Source: Nemertoderma westbladi (lineage: Eukaryota; Xenacoelomorpha; Nemertodermatida; Nemertodermatidae). From it: 21,204 nt of DNA. The stretch lies in NCBI GenBank assembly GCA_032718475.1, contig JAUCBJ010003373.1, positions 1 to 21,204 on the forward strand. Reading direction: 5' to 3'. Numbering within the stretch: position 1 is the first letter of the stretch; every line of letters starts with the position of its first letter. The translations under genes and the position numbers were made by a program. Below the pieces are notes generated by a model. It ran no database searches. It worked only from the letters and a program-made list of their open reading frames with translations, and was not told the DNA's origin. Of this stretch, positions 8,306 to 17,180 are shown piece by piece.

Positions 8306-9352
8306 TAGTGTAAGACGGGTTAAAATGGGGCATGGGGTAAAATGGGACATGTCGGGGTAAAATGTGACATGCATATTTTTGGCCAATTTAAAAAAAAACA
8401 CTTTTAGGTCTGTTTTACTTTTAATATATTTTTAATTGGGATACTAAATGTTACATTGTTATATACAGATATAGCACATATGATGAGATCAAGATCACGC
8501 GATGAAAGCAATTTGTTAAGCGTGTATACTATACACTTTAAAGTTTGGACACTTCCTATCATTCATTTTCTTCGATATTACATGCATTAGACTGTTAGTA
8601 GAATCGCACTCATCGATTTAGTGGGCAGTGGGTGTAGAACAAGTCCAAATGTCCAAATTCCTGATCGTACAATAGGGCTACTAAGAACTGCATTTAGTTA
8701 TTAGGCTTGCTCTTAGTATCGTCGACTTAGCACCATAATGAGGCCATACCATATAACTGTATAAGGGTCAGGTCTCAGGGATACATCATACATCCATTCA
8801 CCTTATAATTTTAATTCTTTCTTTTATATTCTCCTCATACTCAACTCATAACTCAATTTCTAGTACTGTCTGACTGTAGTATTATAGTTCCTGAATAATA
8901 TCGTTGTGCATTGTGCAATACTATCCATAGTCCAGTAGTCCAATAAACATTATTATGTGCTAAAAATAATACATAGTTGGTGCCTTAATTGAAAGAAAAA
9001 CTGTAAATCTCTGTGCGGAATTGTATAGAAATAGGTTTATTAAGAATGGTTCATTTCTAGTATTTGTGTAACTCTACATATTGGTCATTCAAAAAAAGGT
9101 GTCCCACTTTCCCCCGGATGTCCCACTTTACCCCACCCGGGGCCAAGTGGGACACTGCGATTTTTTTAAAAATAAACCACCTGAACCAAAGGCTCAGGGG
9201 TTTATTTTGGTACAATCTGATAGCCCAGAGTTCAAATGTACAGAACATGCTTTGATTATATCCATCCAGGAAAATCCCTCTTTCTTATAGAACCAAACAT
9301 AAACTAAACTAAAAGAACTAAACTTGTCCCATTTTACCCCGTCTTACCCTAC
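8306..9352. mobile_element. 1.05-kb non-autonomous DNA transposon with 27-bp TIRs
   Basis: The left end (8306-8332) and the reverse complement of the right end (9326-9352) match at 24 of 27 positions around the core GTAAGACGGG. Both ends begin with TA, consistent with a TA target duplication. Inside the left end the unit GGGGTAAAATGGGACAT recurs three times (8311-8371). A related cluster in inverse orientation occurs at 9096-9150, where GTGTCCCACTT and AAGTGGGACAC can form a hairpin. No transposase frame is present, so mobility would depend on an autonomous relative. The element itself carries one TCTGA micro-insertion (8866). Confidence 0.75.
8866..8876 (+). repeat. TCTGA micro-insertion with CTG duplication
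   Basis: Reads CTG-TCTGA-CTG. Removing eight bases leaves TAGTACTGTAGTATTA, so the target was a TACTGTA heptamer inside the 1.05-kb transposon. Confidence 0.6.
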
Positions 9353-9814
9353 CGTACACAGGTAACAGACGTAGGCCTACCACCTTCCTGCTTCCAGCCC
9401 AGGTTGGAATTTATGTAGAGTTGCTCAACATGTGTGGCGCGGATTAAGGATCCTGGCGCGTAGTGACAGGGGCAGAGGGGCGTGTGGTGCGCATTGAGGA
9501 TCCTGGCGGTCCTGGCTTTTCGAATGTAGGAATATGGATGTAGGGTTAGCAGGTTAGTGGTTAGGGTAGGATAGGATGTAGCGTAGCGGTGCACTGGCAA
9601 CACACCCCACTATACAGCGCTCTATTTGAAATTATTCCATAGGTTTAAAAATATTGAAAAATTCCCGCTCGCTTCGCTCGCGTTTATACTGTAAGCCTAG
9701 GCACTGTCTGGCTGTGGACAAACGGACAGATTGAGCATGACCATTAAAAACATGATTTGTTTCAAAAGTGTTTCAATTGTCAGATTCTTCAAACCAATAA
9801 AACCATGCTGCCAT
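9353..9814. other. Spacer with CTCGCTTCGCTCGC-type repeat
   Basis: No gene is seen. TAGGCCTA lies at 9372-9379 and CTG-TCTGG-CTG, a variant micro-insertion, at 9704-9714. The CGCTCGCTTCGCTCGCG word near 9666-9682 is related to the duplicated repeat that follows. Confidence 0.45.
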
Positions 9815-10005
9815 GATTCAGCAGAATTTCCGTGCTCGCTACGCTCGCAATTTAATATCATCTGTATTTGAAAACAGTCGGTTTGCCTACTCTAAATGCT
9901 GAAATATTAAAATATTCGTGCTTGCTACGCTCTGACTGTCTGACGCTCGCAACATGCAATTTCATCAAATCTACATTTAAAAACAGTCAGTTGACGTTGA
10001 CCTAC
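9815..10005 (+). repeat. Two diverged tandem copies of a CGTGCTCGCTACGCTCGC repeat
   Basis: Copy one (about 9815-9888) and copy two (about 9898-10005) share the order CGTGCTYGCTACGCTCGC, an AATTTMATCA-like stretch, ATTTRAAAACAGTC and a final CCTAC. Copy two has an extra 16 bases at 9931-9946 that copy one lacks. Confidence 0.75.
9928..9946 (+). repeat. Double TCTGA micro-insertion with CGC duplication and an empty paralogous site
   Basis: Reads CGC-TCTGA-CTG-TCTGA-CGC. The neighbouring copy reads GCTACGCTCGC without interruption at 9838-9848, which gives a direct filled/empty comparison. Confidence 0.8.
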
Positions 10006-10071
10006 TACTTACTACTACTACTACTACAGTACGGTACTACAGTACTATCTAACCATTACTGCAGTACCGTA

Positions 10072-10082
10072 CTGTCAGACTG
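10072..10082 (-). repeat. TCAGA micro-insertion with CTG duplication
   Basis: Reads CTG-TCAGA-CTG. The reconstructed target is GTACTGTATTTA, again a TACTGTA heptamer. Confidence 0.55.
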
Positions 10083-10126
10083 TATTTATGTTAACATTAT
10101 TCAGTTATTAGAAAATTTGGGGGACA

Positions 10127-10137
10127 ATATCAGAATA
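10127..10137 (-). repeat. TCAGA micro-insertion with ATA duplication
   Basis: Reads ATA-TCAGA-ATA. The AT-rich target makes this one of the weaker cases. Confidence 0.4.
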
Positions 10138-10349
10138 TTGGACATTATTAGAGCCGGAAGGGTCGGCGCAGAGATGTAAAACTTTTTTTTTAATTCAACT
10201 TTTAAGTTGTAAATTCAACTCTAAAATGGCACTGGCAGGAGGCACAGAAGGCCCCCAAGACGAGACAGAAGGGGTGTTTTTATTGTTTTTATGGATGTAG
10301 GCCTAACTCGAAAAATTAACCCTCATTACCGATGGAATAAAAACTTTCA

Positions 10350-10360
10350 CCGTCAGACCG
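10350..10360 (-). repeat. TCAGA micro-insertion with CCG duplication
   Basis: Reads CCG-TCAGA-CCG, followed by TCGGGAAC. Confidence 0.5.
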
Positions 10361-10420
10361 TCGGGAACACTTTTTTTTTTAACATTTTAAGTGATTACAT
10401 TTGCATTGAAGGCGGGGTAC

Positions 10421-10605
10421 AGGGTAGCTCAGTTGGTTGAGCGCCGGGCCTAATCTATTGGTTGTAGGTTCAGCCCCGCTAGGGGTCCTACTAAATACTA
10501 CAAAAAGCACAAAACAAGCACAAAAAAGTCAAGAAAAGCACAAAAAAGCACAAAAAAGGTAAAAAAAAAGCACAAAAAAGTAAAAAAAAAAGCACAAAAA
10601 AGCAA
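10421..10605 (+). mobile_element. tRNA-derived SINE
   Basis: It carries a pol III A box TAGCTCAGTTGG (10425-10436) and a B box GGTTCAGCCCC (10467-10477) at tRNA-like spacing. A short unique part follows (CTAGGGGTCCTACTAAATAC) and then a long tail of irregular AAAAAGCAC units to about 10605. The tail and the unique part recur in reverse orientation at 13735-13885. No anticodon can be assigned with confidence. Confidence 0.85.
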
Positions 10606-11204
10606 ACTGATAGCTGTTTATTGAGCTTGTAATAGAACAGATGATAGAAGCAATATCATGTAGTGCAGTAGTGTCTAGGCTACCGGAAGGATAATCACAT
10701 GTCCAGTACCGGTATGTTTTCATGTCATATAGCTGCCAGTGAGTGAGTACCAGCACGAGCACTTAGAGGTACAGCCCTACCACGAGCACCCTAGTGCAAT
10801 ATCAGGCTAATGTCAGAATGTAAAGATGGTTCAATTCAAATATCAGGATAGAACTTATAATACTGTAGGCCTAATATACTTTGTTATTGTCACATTATGT
10901 CAACTTATCAGCGTTCTGGTTAATTACTTGTAACGATGTAGCGATGTGGGAGATGTAGCGACGCAGCATAGGCGCTTGTAAACTGGATATGTCAGTGTTG
11001 ACCGAAATCGCGATTATTCTGTTATTGGAATGCCTTTATTCACCGATAAATCGACATACCGGTACTGTACAATTATCACATCACGGTCTGCCCAAACCTC
11101 TTGAGTGGGCGATCGATAACGTCTGAGGACAAGTATGATGATATTAGTCATAGTCATACTTGCAAGAATCTCGCTTAGGTCGGAACTGCCTTGGTTGGTT
11201 GGTT
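10606..11204. other. Spacer between SINE and LINE
   Basis: No gene is seen. It holds TACCGGTA at 10707 and 11057, TACTGTA at 10861 and 11063, TAGGCCTA at 10866 and a TCAGA micro-insertion at 10810. A GGTT repeat (about 11193-11208) marks the approximate LINE junction. Confidence 0.5.
10810..10820 (-). repeat. TCAGA micro-insertion with ATG duplication
   Basis: Reads ATG-TCAGA-ATG. The reconstructed target is GCTAATGTAAAG. Confidence 0.5.
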
Positions 11205-12949
11205 GGTTGGATGATCATACTCTAGTTAGTAATTTATTTAATAATTATTTTACTAATGTTGCCTCTAATTTAGTTAAGAAATTACCGTTATCAAGTAATA
11301 AATATAGTATAGGGTCCGAAACTCTAAATCATTTTTATTTAGAAAAGTTACAAAATTCAGAAAAGTTATTTTTAAAACCCGTTTCTGAGGATTTCGTTTT
11401 TAAAAATCTACTTAGCCTATCAGCCTCAAAAAGTACCGGTCTAGATCTAATACCTGCCCGTTTTCTTAAGGATGGTGCTGAAGTACTTAAAGTGCCTATT
11501 ACTTTTATTATTAATTACTCTATCGTAGATAATGTAGTACCAGACGAACTGAAATTAGCTAAGGTTGTTCCTCTGTATAAAAAGAATAGTAAAGTAGAAC
11601 CCTGTAATTACAGACCTGTTAGTATCTTAAGTATTGTATCTAAAATTCTAGAACGTTCTGTTTTTCTACAGTTGGAGGCACATCTTAGTAGGCTAAATCT
11701 GATCTATGAACTTCAGTCCGGTTTTCGTAAATCATATTCTACAGACACCTGCCTTATTAACTTAACTGATACAATTAGATGTAATAACGCAAAGGGTTTA
11801 TATACTGGTATGGTAATGTTGGACCTACAAAAGGCTTTCGATACTGTAGATCACGAAATTCTGCTTGGTAAGTTAGGCCTGATGGGTGTAGGTTCTATAG
11901 ACTGGTTCAAGTCCTACCTGTCAGACAGAGGTCAAACTGTAGTCATTAGCAAATCGCTGTCTACTGTACAAGAGATTACCTGTGGTGTACCGCAAGGTAG
12001 TATATTAGGTCCTCTGCTTTTTGTATGCTATGTAAATGATATGATAAGTAGTATAGATCCCGATTTTAAACTGATTTTATATGCCGACGACAGTGCTCTT
12101 ATTTTCTCTCATAAAGATCCTATCCATATTTCCCAAAAGTTAAGTGCAGTTCTAGAATCCTGTAATGAGTGGTTGGTTGATAATAAGCTATCCATTCACT
12201 ACGGTAAGACTGAAAGTATTTTGTTTGGTTCCAAAAGAAAGTTAAAGAAGGTAACTAAGTTTGAAGTCACTAGTAATGGACATAAGATTGAAAATAAAAA
12301 GGAAGTTAAATATTTAGGCGCCACATTGGATAACTGCTTATCAGGAGAAAGTACAGTGAAAAATATTTTCTCGAAAGTTAACAGTAGGCTTAGGTTTCTA
12401 TACAGAAATAAAAATAGTTTGAACACCGACTCCCGCAAGTTACTTTGCTCTTCTTTAATACAGTGTCACATGGACTATGCGTGCTCTTCTTGGTATGAAG
12501 GCTTAACCAAACAGCTTAAATGTAAATTACAAGTAGCTCAGAATAAAGTAGTACGATTTATTAAAGACTACAAACCTAGGCACCACCTAACTCCAGATGA
12601 CTTTTCTGAATCTGGACTACTTAACTTAGATAGTAGAGTTAAGCAGCTACGCCTTAACCATGTGCATAAAGTGTATAATGGTAAATGTCCCAATTACCTA
12701 AAACAAAAATTCAACAGAGTACGCGATACACACTCTTACAGTACCAGAGCTAGTGCTTCAAACTTCTACCTCCCGAATTGTAAATCCTTTGAATCTGATA
12801 CTTTCTTTTTTAACGGCATAAAAAATTGGAACGCTCTGCCTAATGAAATTAAAAACCTAGATAATCAACATTCTTTTAAATCTGCAGTTAAATCTCATCT
12901 CCGTGTGCAATGTAAAAATAGGTACAATAGTCCTACAGTAAGTTATTAG
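11135..12949 (+). CDS. Reverse transcriptase of non-LTR retrotransposon (N-terminally truncated)
   Basis: The 604-codon frame has no interruption. Roughly the first 25 codons are read from flanking DNA; element sequence starts near [18 protein letters not shown]. Reverse transcriptase motifs are complete: an [19 protein letters not shown] block (148-165), motif [13 protein letters not shown] with catalytic Asp230, motif [14 protein letters not shown] (284-296) and motif C YADD (316-319). A typical LINE C-terminus ends in [11 protein letters not shown]. The overall type is the Jockey/CR1 group; I cannot name the clade. The intact frame means a young copy, but without the endonuclease it is not autonomous. 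The initiator Met at 11135 is probably not a genuine start. Confidence 0.93.
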   Translation: MMILVIVILARISLRSELPWLVGWLDDHTLVSNLFNNYFTNVASNLVKKLPLSSNKYSIGSETLNHFYLEKLQNSEKLFLKPVSEDFVFKNLLSLSASKSTGLDLIPARFLKDGAEVLKVPITFIINYSIVDNVVPDELKLAKVVPLYKKNSKVEPCNYRPVSILSIVSKILERSVFLQLEAHLSRLNLIYELQSGFRKSYSTDTCLINLTDTIRCNNAKGLYTGMVMLDLQKAFDTVDHEILLGKLGLMGVGSIDWFKSYLSDRGQTVVISKSLSTVQEITCGVPQGSILGPLLFVCYVNDMISSIDPDFKLILYADDSALIFSHKDPIHISQKLSAVLESCNEWLVDNKLSIHYGKTESILFGSKRKLKKVTKFEVTSNGHKIENKKEVKYLGATLDNCLSGESTVKNIFSKVNSRLRFLYRNKNSLNTDSRKLLCSSLIQCHMDYACSSWYEGLTKQLKCKLQVAQNKVVRFIKDYKPRHHLTPDDFSESGLLNLDSRVKQLRLNHVHKVYNGKCPNYLKQKFNRVRDTHSYSTRASASNFYLPNCKSFESDTFFFNGIKNWNALPNEIKNLDNQHSFKSAVKSHLRVQCKNRYNSPTVSY

Positions 12950-13273
12950 TTTATTAATTATTTACTATTTATACTGTAATTACGTTTTATAATAAATTGT
13001 TCTGTACATTACATCTTTATCGTTGAGTCGGGCATTGTCACGCTCTCGGTAAAGTTGTACATGTACATAGTGTAATTACGTTTTATATTGGTTTTAGGTT
13101 AGCGTAGTGTAATATTGTATTTGTAACCAAGTAACATAAAGGACCCCCTTGGAAATAAGCTGCAAAGCTTTAGGGGTAATCCTATATGTTATGTTGGACA
13201 ATACCTTTATACCGGTACATTGTTTGGTGTATTTGTTATTGTTTTTACATAATGTATAAATAAATCTATCTAT
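11205..13273 (+). mobile_element. 5'-truncated non-LTR retrotransposon (Jockey/CR1 group)
   Basis: The element starts within coding sequence upstream of the polymerase; its endonuclease domain and first ORF are missing, as is usual after incomplete target-primed reverse transcription. It ends in a ~320-bp 3' UTR with a possible hairpin (GGACCCC ... GGGGTAATCC, 13141-13182) and a terminal TAAATAAATCTATCTA tail. A clear target-site duplication was not found. Confidence 0.85.
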
Positions 13274-13693
13274 GGTTACAATATCTGCGTCTGTTGGCAG
13301 GTTGGAAACACAGTTCCTGCCTGGGTTTAACCACTGCTATTGTAACACTACCCGTACTGCCGTATACTTTGAAATTTCTATAACTGCCAGATTGTTTGCA
13401 ATGTTGTTTAGGCAGTTAGGAGTTCATGCGTACTTATCTTATATGTCAATATTCTATTTTATTTTACCTTAATTAACGACCCCCATGAGTGCCTTAGATC
13501 CTTTTTATTTCCGATCCGATCCTTATATCCGATTTATTATGTTTTTGTTATAGTGATTTTAATTACAAATACACTTTGCAGTATTGTGGGCTTTACATAC
13601 TGTAGGTCAGAACGTTGCAAATTAATCAATCATAGGCGTATGGGTTACCTTCGTATGTGGGGGGTGTCTGTAACAATATCTCTCATATTTTCG
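13274..13693. other. Spacer, no gene seen
   Basis: This 420-bp AT-rich DNA holds TACTGTA at 13598-13604. Open frames here are short and have no family features. Confidence 0.5.
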
Positions 13694-13714
13694 CCCCCCC
13701 CCCCCCCCCCCCCC
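13694..13714. repeat. Poly-C tract (21 C)
   Basis: An uninterrupted run of 21 C on the plus strand, just outside the tail end of the reverse-oriented SINE. Confidence 0.95.
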
Positions 13715-13734
13715 ATGTCTCTTGATGTGAAAAT

Positions 13735-13935
13735 GTTTTTTTATGCTTTTTTTTTACTTTTTTGTGCTTTTTTTTACTTTTTTTGTGCTTTTTTGTGCTT
13801 GTTTTGTGCTTTTTTGTGCTTTTCTTGACTTTTTTGTGCTTGTTTTGTGCTTTTTGTAGTATTTTTGTAGGACCCCCCGCTAGGGTCCACTCAGCCTTTC
13901 ATCCACTGGGGTCGATAAAATGAGTACCATTTGAA
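13735..13935 (-). mobile_element. SINE copy in reverse orientation, with a conserved-looking core
   Basis: Read on the minus strand, GGGGTCCTAC, AAATACTACAAAAAGCAC and the long AAAAAGCAC tail match the SINE at 10421. The part before them differs: instead of an A box and B box it has GTACTCATTTTATCGACCCC (13927-13908) followed by GGATGAAAGGCTGAG. From memory this resembles the central domain shared by broad invertebrate SINE families (Ceph or Meta type), but I could not check it. It is either a 5'-truncated copy of a longer SINE or a relative with a shared tail. Confidence 0.7.
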
Positions 13936-14559
13936 TAACTGGGAGCAAATCTTGGATGCCCAGGCAGCCAGGAATTTCGCCATTATAGACCAGGCAGCCA
14001 GGATGCCCAGGAATAGACTATAGACCATGCAGCTGCTTGAAAATAACACCTAGTTGCGGTAAATTGCGGTAAGTTGGGGTAAATTGCGGTTTTTAGTAGG
14101 ACCGGCTGTCGGCTGACTGGCTGACCGGCACACCCGGCGTGCATATTTGCCTGGCGCAGAAATCAGCCGAACCTAGCACCAGGTGCCAGGCTGCCAGGCA
14201 GACAGTGAGACTGAGACAGCACGACAGCAGACACGCGTTCGTCAGACCAACTGCCAACAGCCAGACAGCACAGCAACACAATAACAACTGGCCATGGAGG
14301 AGGCAGAATGGAAACTCACACTGCAGCACTGGCTGACTGAAACTGGTCATTTATTTACGTATTTACCAAGGCAGCAAGGACTACTACTGTACTATACTAC
14401 AGTCTGACAGTAGTATACTACTATAGTACTGTAGTACTGTAGTAGTCCTTGGTGGAGAGGGCCCTTTCCCTGCAAGAAAACCGGCGCGGTAGCTACCAAG
14501 ATAAAGCGCCGTCCCAGATTGTGAGAACCCTATACCCATGACCTAGGCACATTGTAGTA
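13936..14559. other. Repeat-rich spacer, no gene seen
   Basis: It holds imperfect copies of CAGGCAGCCAGGA/ATGCCCAGG (13959-14010), TTGCGGTAA-type units (14053-14092) and a dense cluster of TACTGTA/TACAGTA (14385-14441). Minus- and plus-strand frames near 14093-14350 look like chance frames in CAG/CTG-rich DNA. Confidence 0.5.
14400..14410 (+). repeat. TCTGA micro-insertion with CAG duplication
   Basis: Reads CAG-TCTGA-CAG. The reconstructed target is CTACAGTAG, a TACAGTA heptamer in the local cluster. Confidence 0.55.
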
Positions 14560-14790
14560 CATCTCAGCAACTGCCCAGACGAAATTTGCAATTTGAAATT
14601 TGCACACGACCTGCGCCGCGGTTCCATATAACCCTGTACCAAATTTCAAAAAAATTCATAAATTAGGGGCCGAGTGAGAATGTTTTAAAGTTATTAAAAA
14701 TTAATAAAAACTATTAGAAATATATCTTGCCGATATCTGATTGGGAAGAGCACCGTGAGGCAGTTCGCTGGTAGAATTAATTCAGAGTTG
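14560..14790 (+). repeat. Diverged dispersed repeat, related to 15090-15330
   Basis: Shared landmarks in order are ATCTCAGSAACTGC, AATTTGCACAC, TGTACCAAATTTCAA, an AT-rich stretch, and a tRNA A-box-like GGCAGTTCGCTGGTAGAATT (here at 14759-14778). A looser third relative (TGTACCAAAGTTTGGATAG) is at 18243-18262. The family is not identified. Confidence 0.6.
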
Positions 14791-15205
14791 GCTTGGCAAC
14801 CATAATACAGTAGGTAGGTAGACCTGCTAGTACGCTGTTATCTCAGTAGTAATATGGCCGCCATCTAATGTGTACTATTTATAGACAATTTGATTTAATG
14901 ATAACCACAGTGTCTGACTACTGGGGTTGTTTAATGACGGATGTTATACTATAGCCAGTCTGCCCAGCAATACACATATCCATTATATGAACAATGTTTA
15001 CAGTTAATCTATTGAATGGGGCTAATCAGTAGTGGGTAAATGATGCGAATTATAATGGCAGTGGCAAAGCAGTATATATGTACACTCTAGTCCAAAATCA
15101 GTCGATCTCAGGAACTGCAGATACGATTTTTTTTTAATTTGCACACAATATGAAGGGGGGTTACCAGAAATACGTGTACCAAATTTCAAGTAAATTGATC
15201 AATTT

Positions 15206-15690
15206 ACTAATATATTTATAATTAAAAAGGTAATACATTTCGCTATTTAAGAAAAATATAGGTCCTATGGGAAAATGATGAAACTCAAAGTTGTAGATAA
15301 TCGTCCGCGTAGCTCATCGGTAGAATAAAATGTTGACTTTATTTATAACTAATATATTTATAATTAAAAAGGTAATAAATTTCGCTATTTAAGAAAACTA
15401 TAGGTCCTACGGGAAAATGATGAAATTCAAAGTTGTAGATAATCATCCGCGTAGCCCATCGGTGGAATAAAATTTTGACTTTATTTATAACTAATATATT
15501 TATAATTAAAAAGGTAATAAATTTCGCTATTTAAGAAAAATATAGGTCCTATGGGAAAATGATGAAATTCAAAGTTTTAGATAATCATCCGCGTAGCCCA
15601 TCGGTGGAATAAAATTTTGATTTTATTTATAACTAATTTATTTATAATTAAAAAGTTTATAAATTTAACTATTTAAGTAAATAATCCGAA
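15206..15690 (+). repeat. 142-bp tandem satellite, about 3.4 units
   Basis: ACTAATWTATTTATAATTA starts at 15206, 15348, 15490 and 15632, an exact 142-bp period each time. Copies differ at only a few positions. Each full unit ends with CCGCGTAGCYCATCGGTRGA, which resembles a tRNA D-arm or A box. The first unit is continuous with the dispersed repeat that begins near 15090, so the array seems to have grown from the 3' part of that element. Confidence 0.92.
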
Positions 15691-16299
15691 ACGTTTATTT
15701 CCGAAATGTTTAATTGTACAATGCGAATTCGAATCTACCAATTATTTTTAGGAACGATTAGAAGACCACCGGGGCTACATGTTTAGATTATGATTTATTT
15801 GTTCCAGAACGTTGTTACAGCTGTACAGGGTGGGTGGGCAATTTGGTGCTAGTGAATATTTAGAGTTCATTTATTTAGCTCAAAATGCTTAGAATTCTCA
15901 AGTTGTTTACATTGATATCACAATTTTGAAAGAAATATTTATCAAGAAGGTCAAAACTGAAGCCATTCTCGGACGTCCGCTCTTGGTATTTACTGATTTA
16001 ATCTTACTGCCTTATGCCAGTATGCTGTTATGAAGTAGGCCTAGGCAGGCTGGCAGGTAGGCTATCACAGTTCCAGGCCAGCTATCAGCTGATCAGTCAT
16101 TATTGCTATTGCAGTATTGGTCAGTCAGTTTATTTATTTACATATCACTGCATATTGTCTGTATTGTATTGTGTATCTCTATTGCTGTATTGTATAAGCT
16201 ACTGTATATTTATATCATATTATATTATTTGGATGGAGACACCGTGTCATAGAAGCGTATAAATAAAACTGCACATAATAAAACAGGATAATGTTGAAC
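15691..16299. other. Spacer, no gene seen
   Basis: AT-rich DNA with TAGGCCTA at 16036-16043 and TACTGTA near 16201. The 82-codon frame at 16014 is low-complexity and not credible. Confidence 0.45.
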
Positions 16300-17180
16300 G
16301 GTGAATAAAACAAAACGACTTATACTATGGCACTATTGATAATGAAACAATTTATTACTGACACACAGGTCTTACAGGCTGATCTAGACGCTAGTGGAAT
16401 GGTGTAACCATTGGAAATTGCAGTTCAATGACTCCAAGTGCAAAGTCATGCATCTAGGTTCTAGAAATCCCAAAGCAACTTTCACAATGAATGGACGGAC
16501 ACTTTTATCGGAACCGCGGAACGTGATTTTGGAATTATGTACATTTACACCAGACTTGTCCTTCCAGCCTTCACAACTCACTGCACAAAGACTGCAGCCC
16601 GTGCCGCGATTCGTCCATTTATTACGAAGAACTTTTACATATTTGGAAGCTCCAATGTTTACCCTCTGACCCTGTTATACAAATCCCTTGTTTGGCCTCT
16701 CCTTGAATACGACACAGTTGTTTGTTCGCCATACCTCCAACATGATAGATATTTATCGTCTTGAACAAGTACAACACCGTTGCCACTCGCCTTGTTCCAT
16801 CGCTGGCTTAGTTGTCATGAAAACCGACTATACGGGCACTCAAACTACCGACATTAATATATCGCCGTGTACTAGCCGACCTTATAACAACATACAAGTT
16901 TATCCATGGGATTTACAATATTGAGCGAAGTAATTTCTTCCAGTTCCGTTCCGAACTCCACCAATACTCAACACGAGGCTCTTCCTTGGCGCTGTTACAA
17001 AAGATCGAACTGTAGGACTCAAAGGAGTTGCAACAACTTTGCAGAGAGTGTTGTAAACATTTGGAATCCTTTACCATTACCGGAAAGTGTTGTTAATGCA
17101 CGTATACCCTTGGTACTCCATGGTTGAACACATTCAAAAATAGACTAGACTGCAAAATGTCCCTTAAAATGAATATGTAG
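16300..17180 (+). pseudogene. Decayed LINE reverse transcriptase C-terminus (CR1/Jockey-like)
   Basis: Fragments of one polymerase are spread over all three plus frames: VLQADLDA (16366 on), VEWCNHWKLQFNDSKCKVMH (16393 on), FTYLEAPMFTL (to 16669), LLYKSLVWPLLEY (from 16674), IYRLEQVQHR (16750 on), GIYNIERSNFFQFRSELHQY (16909 on), FAESVVNIWNPLP (17039 on) and LNTFKNRLDCKM (17124 on). The order is that of a CR1-type C-terminal domain with at least six frame changes, so the copy is dead. It differs clearly from the intact LINE at 11205. One frame change coincides with a TCTGA micro-insertion. Confidence 0.9.
16662..16672 (+). repeat. TCTGA micro-insertion with CCC duplication, inside the LINE pseudogene
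   Basis: Reads CCC-TCTGA-CCC. The TGA at 16667-16669 ends the upstream LINE frame. Subtracting the eight extra bases joins MFTL directly to LYKSLVWP, as expected for the polymerase. Confidence 0.75.

Noticed and set aside
11924-11934. CTG-TCAGA-CAG in the LINE reverse transcriptase as another micro-insertion
   Set aside because: The flanks are not identical and the codons encode a conserved part of the protein (YLSDRGQT).
14093-14350. Overlapping minus and plus frames, the minus one rich in Cys and Leu
   Set aside because: Both arise from CAG/CTG- and GACAGC-rich DNA; no domain on either strand.
14905-14920. GTG-TCTGA-CTA as a micro-insertion
   Set aside because: The flanking triplets differ.
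15206-15690. CRISPR-like array
   Set aside because: The whole 142-bp unit repeats without unique spacers; it is a plain satellite in an animal genome.
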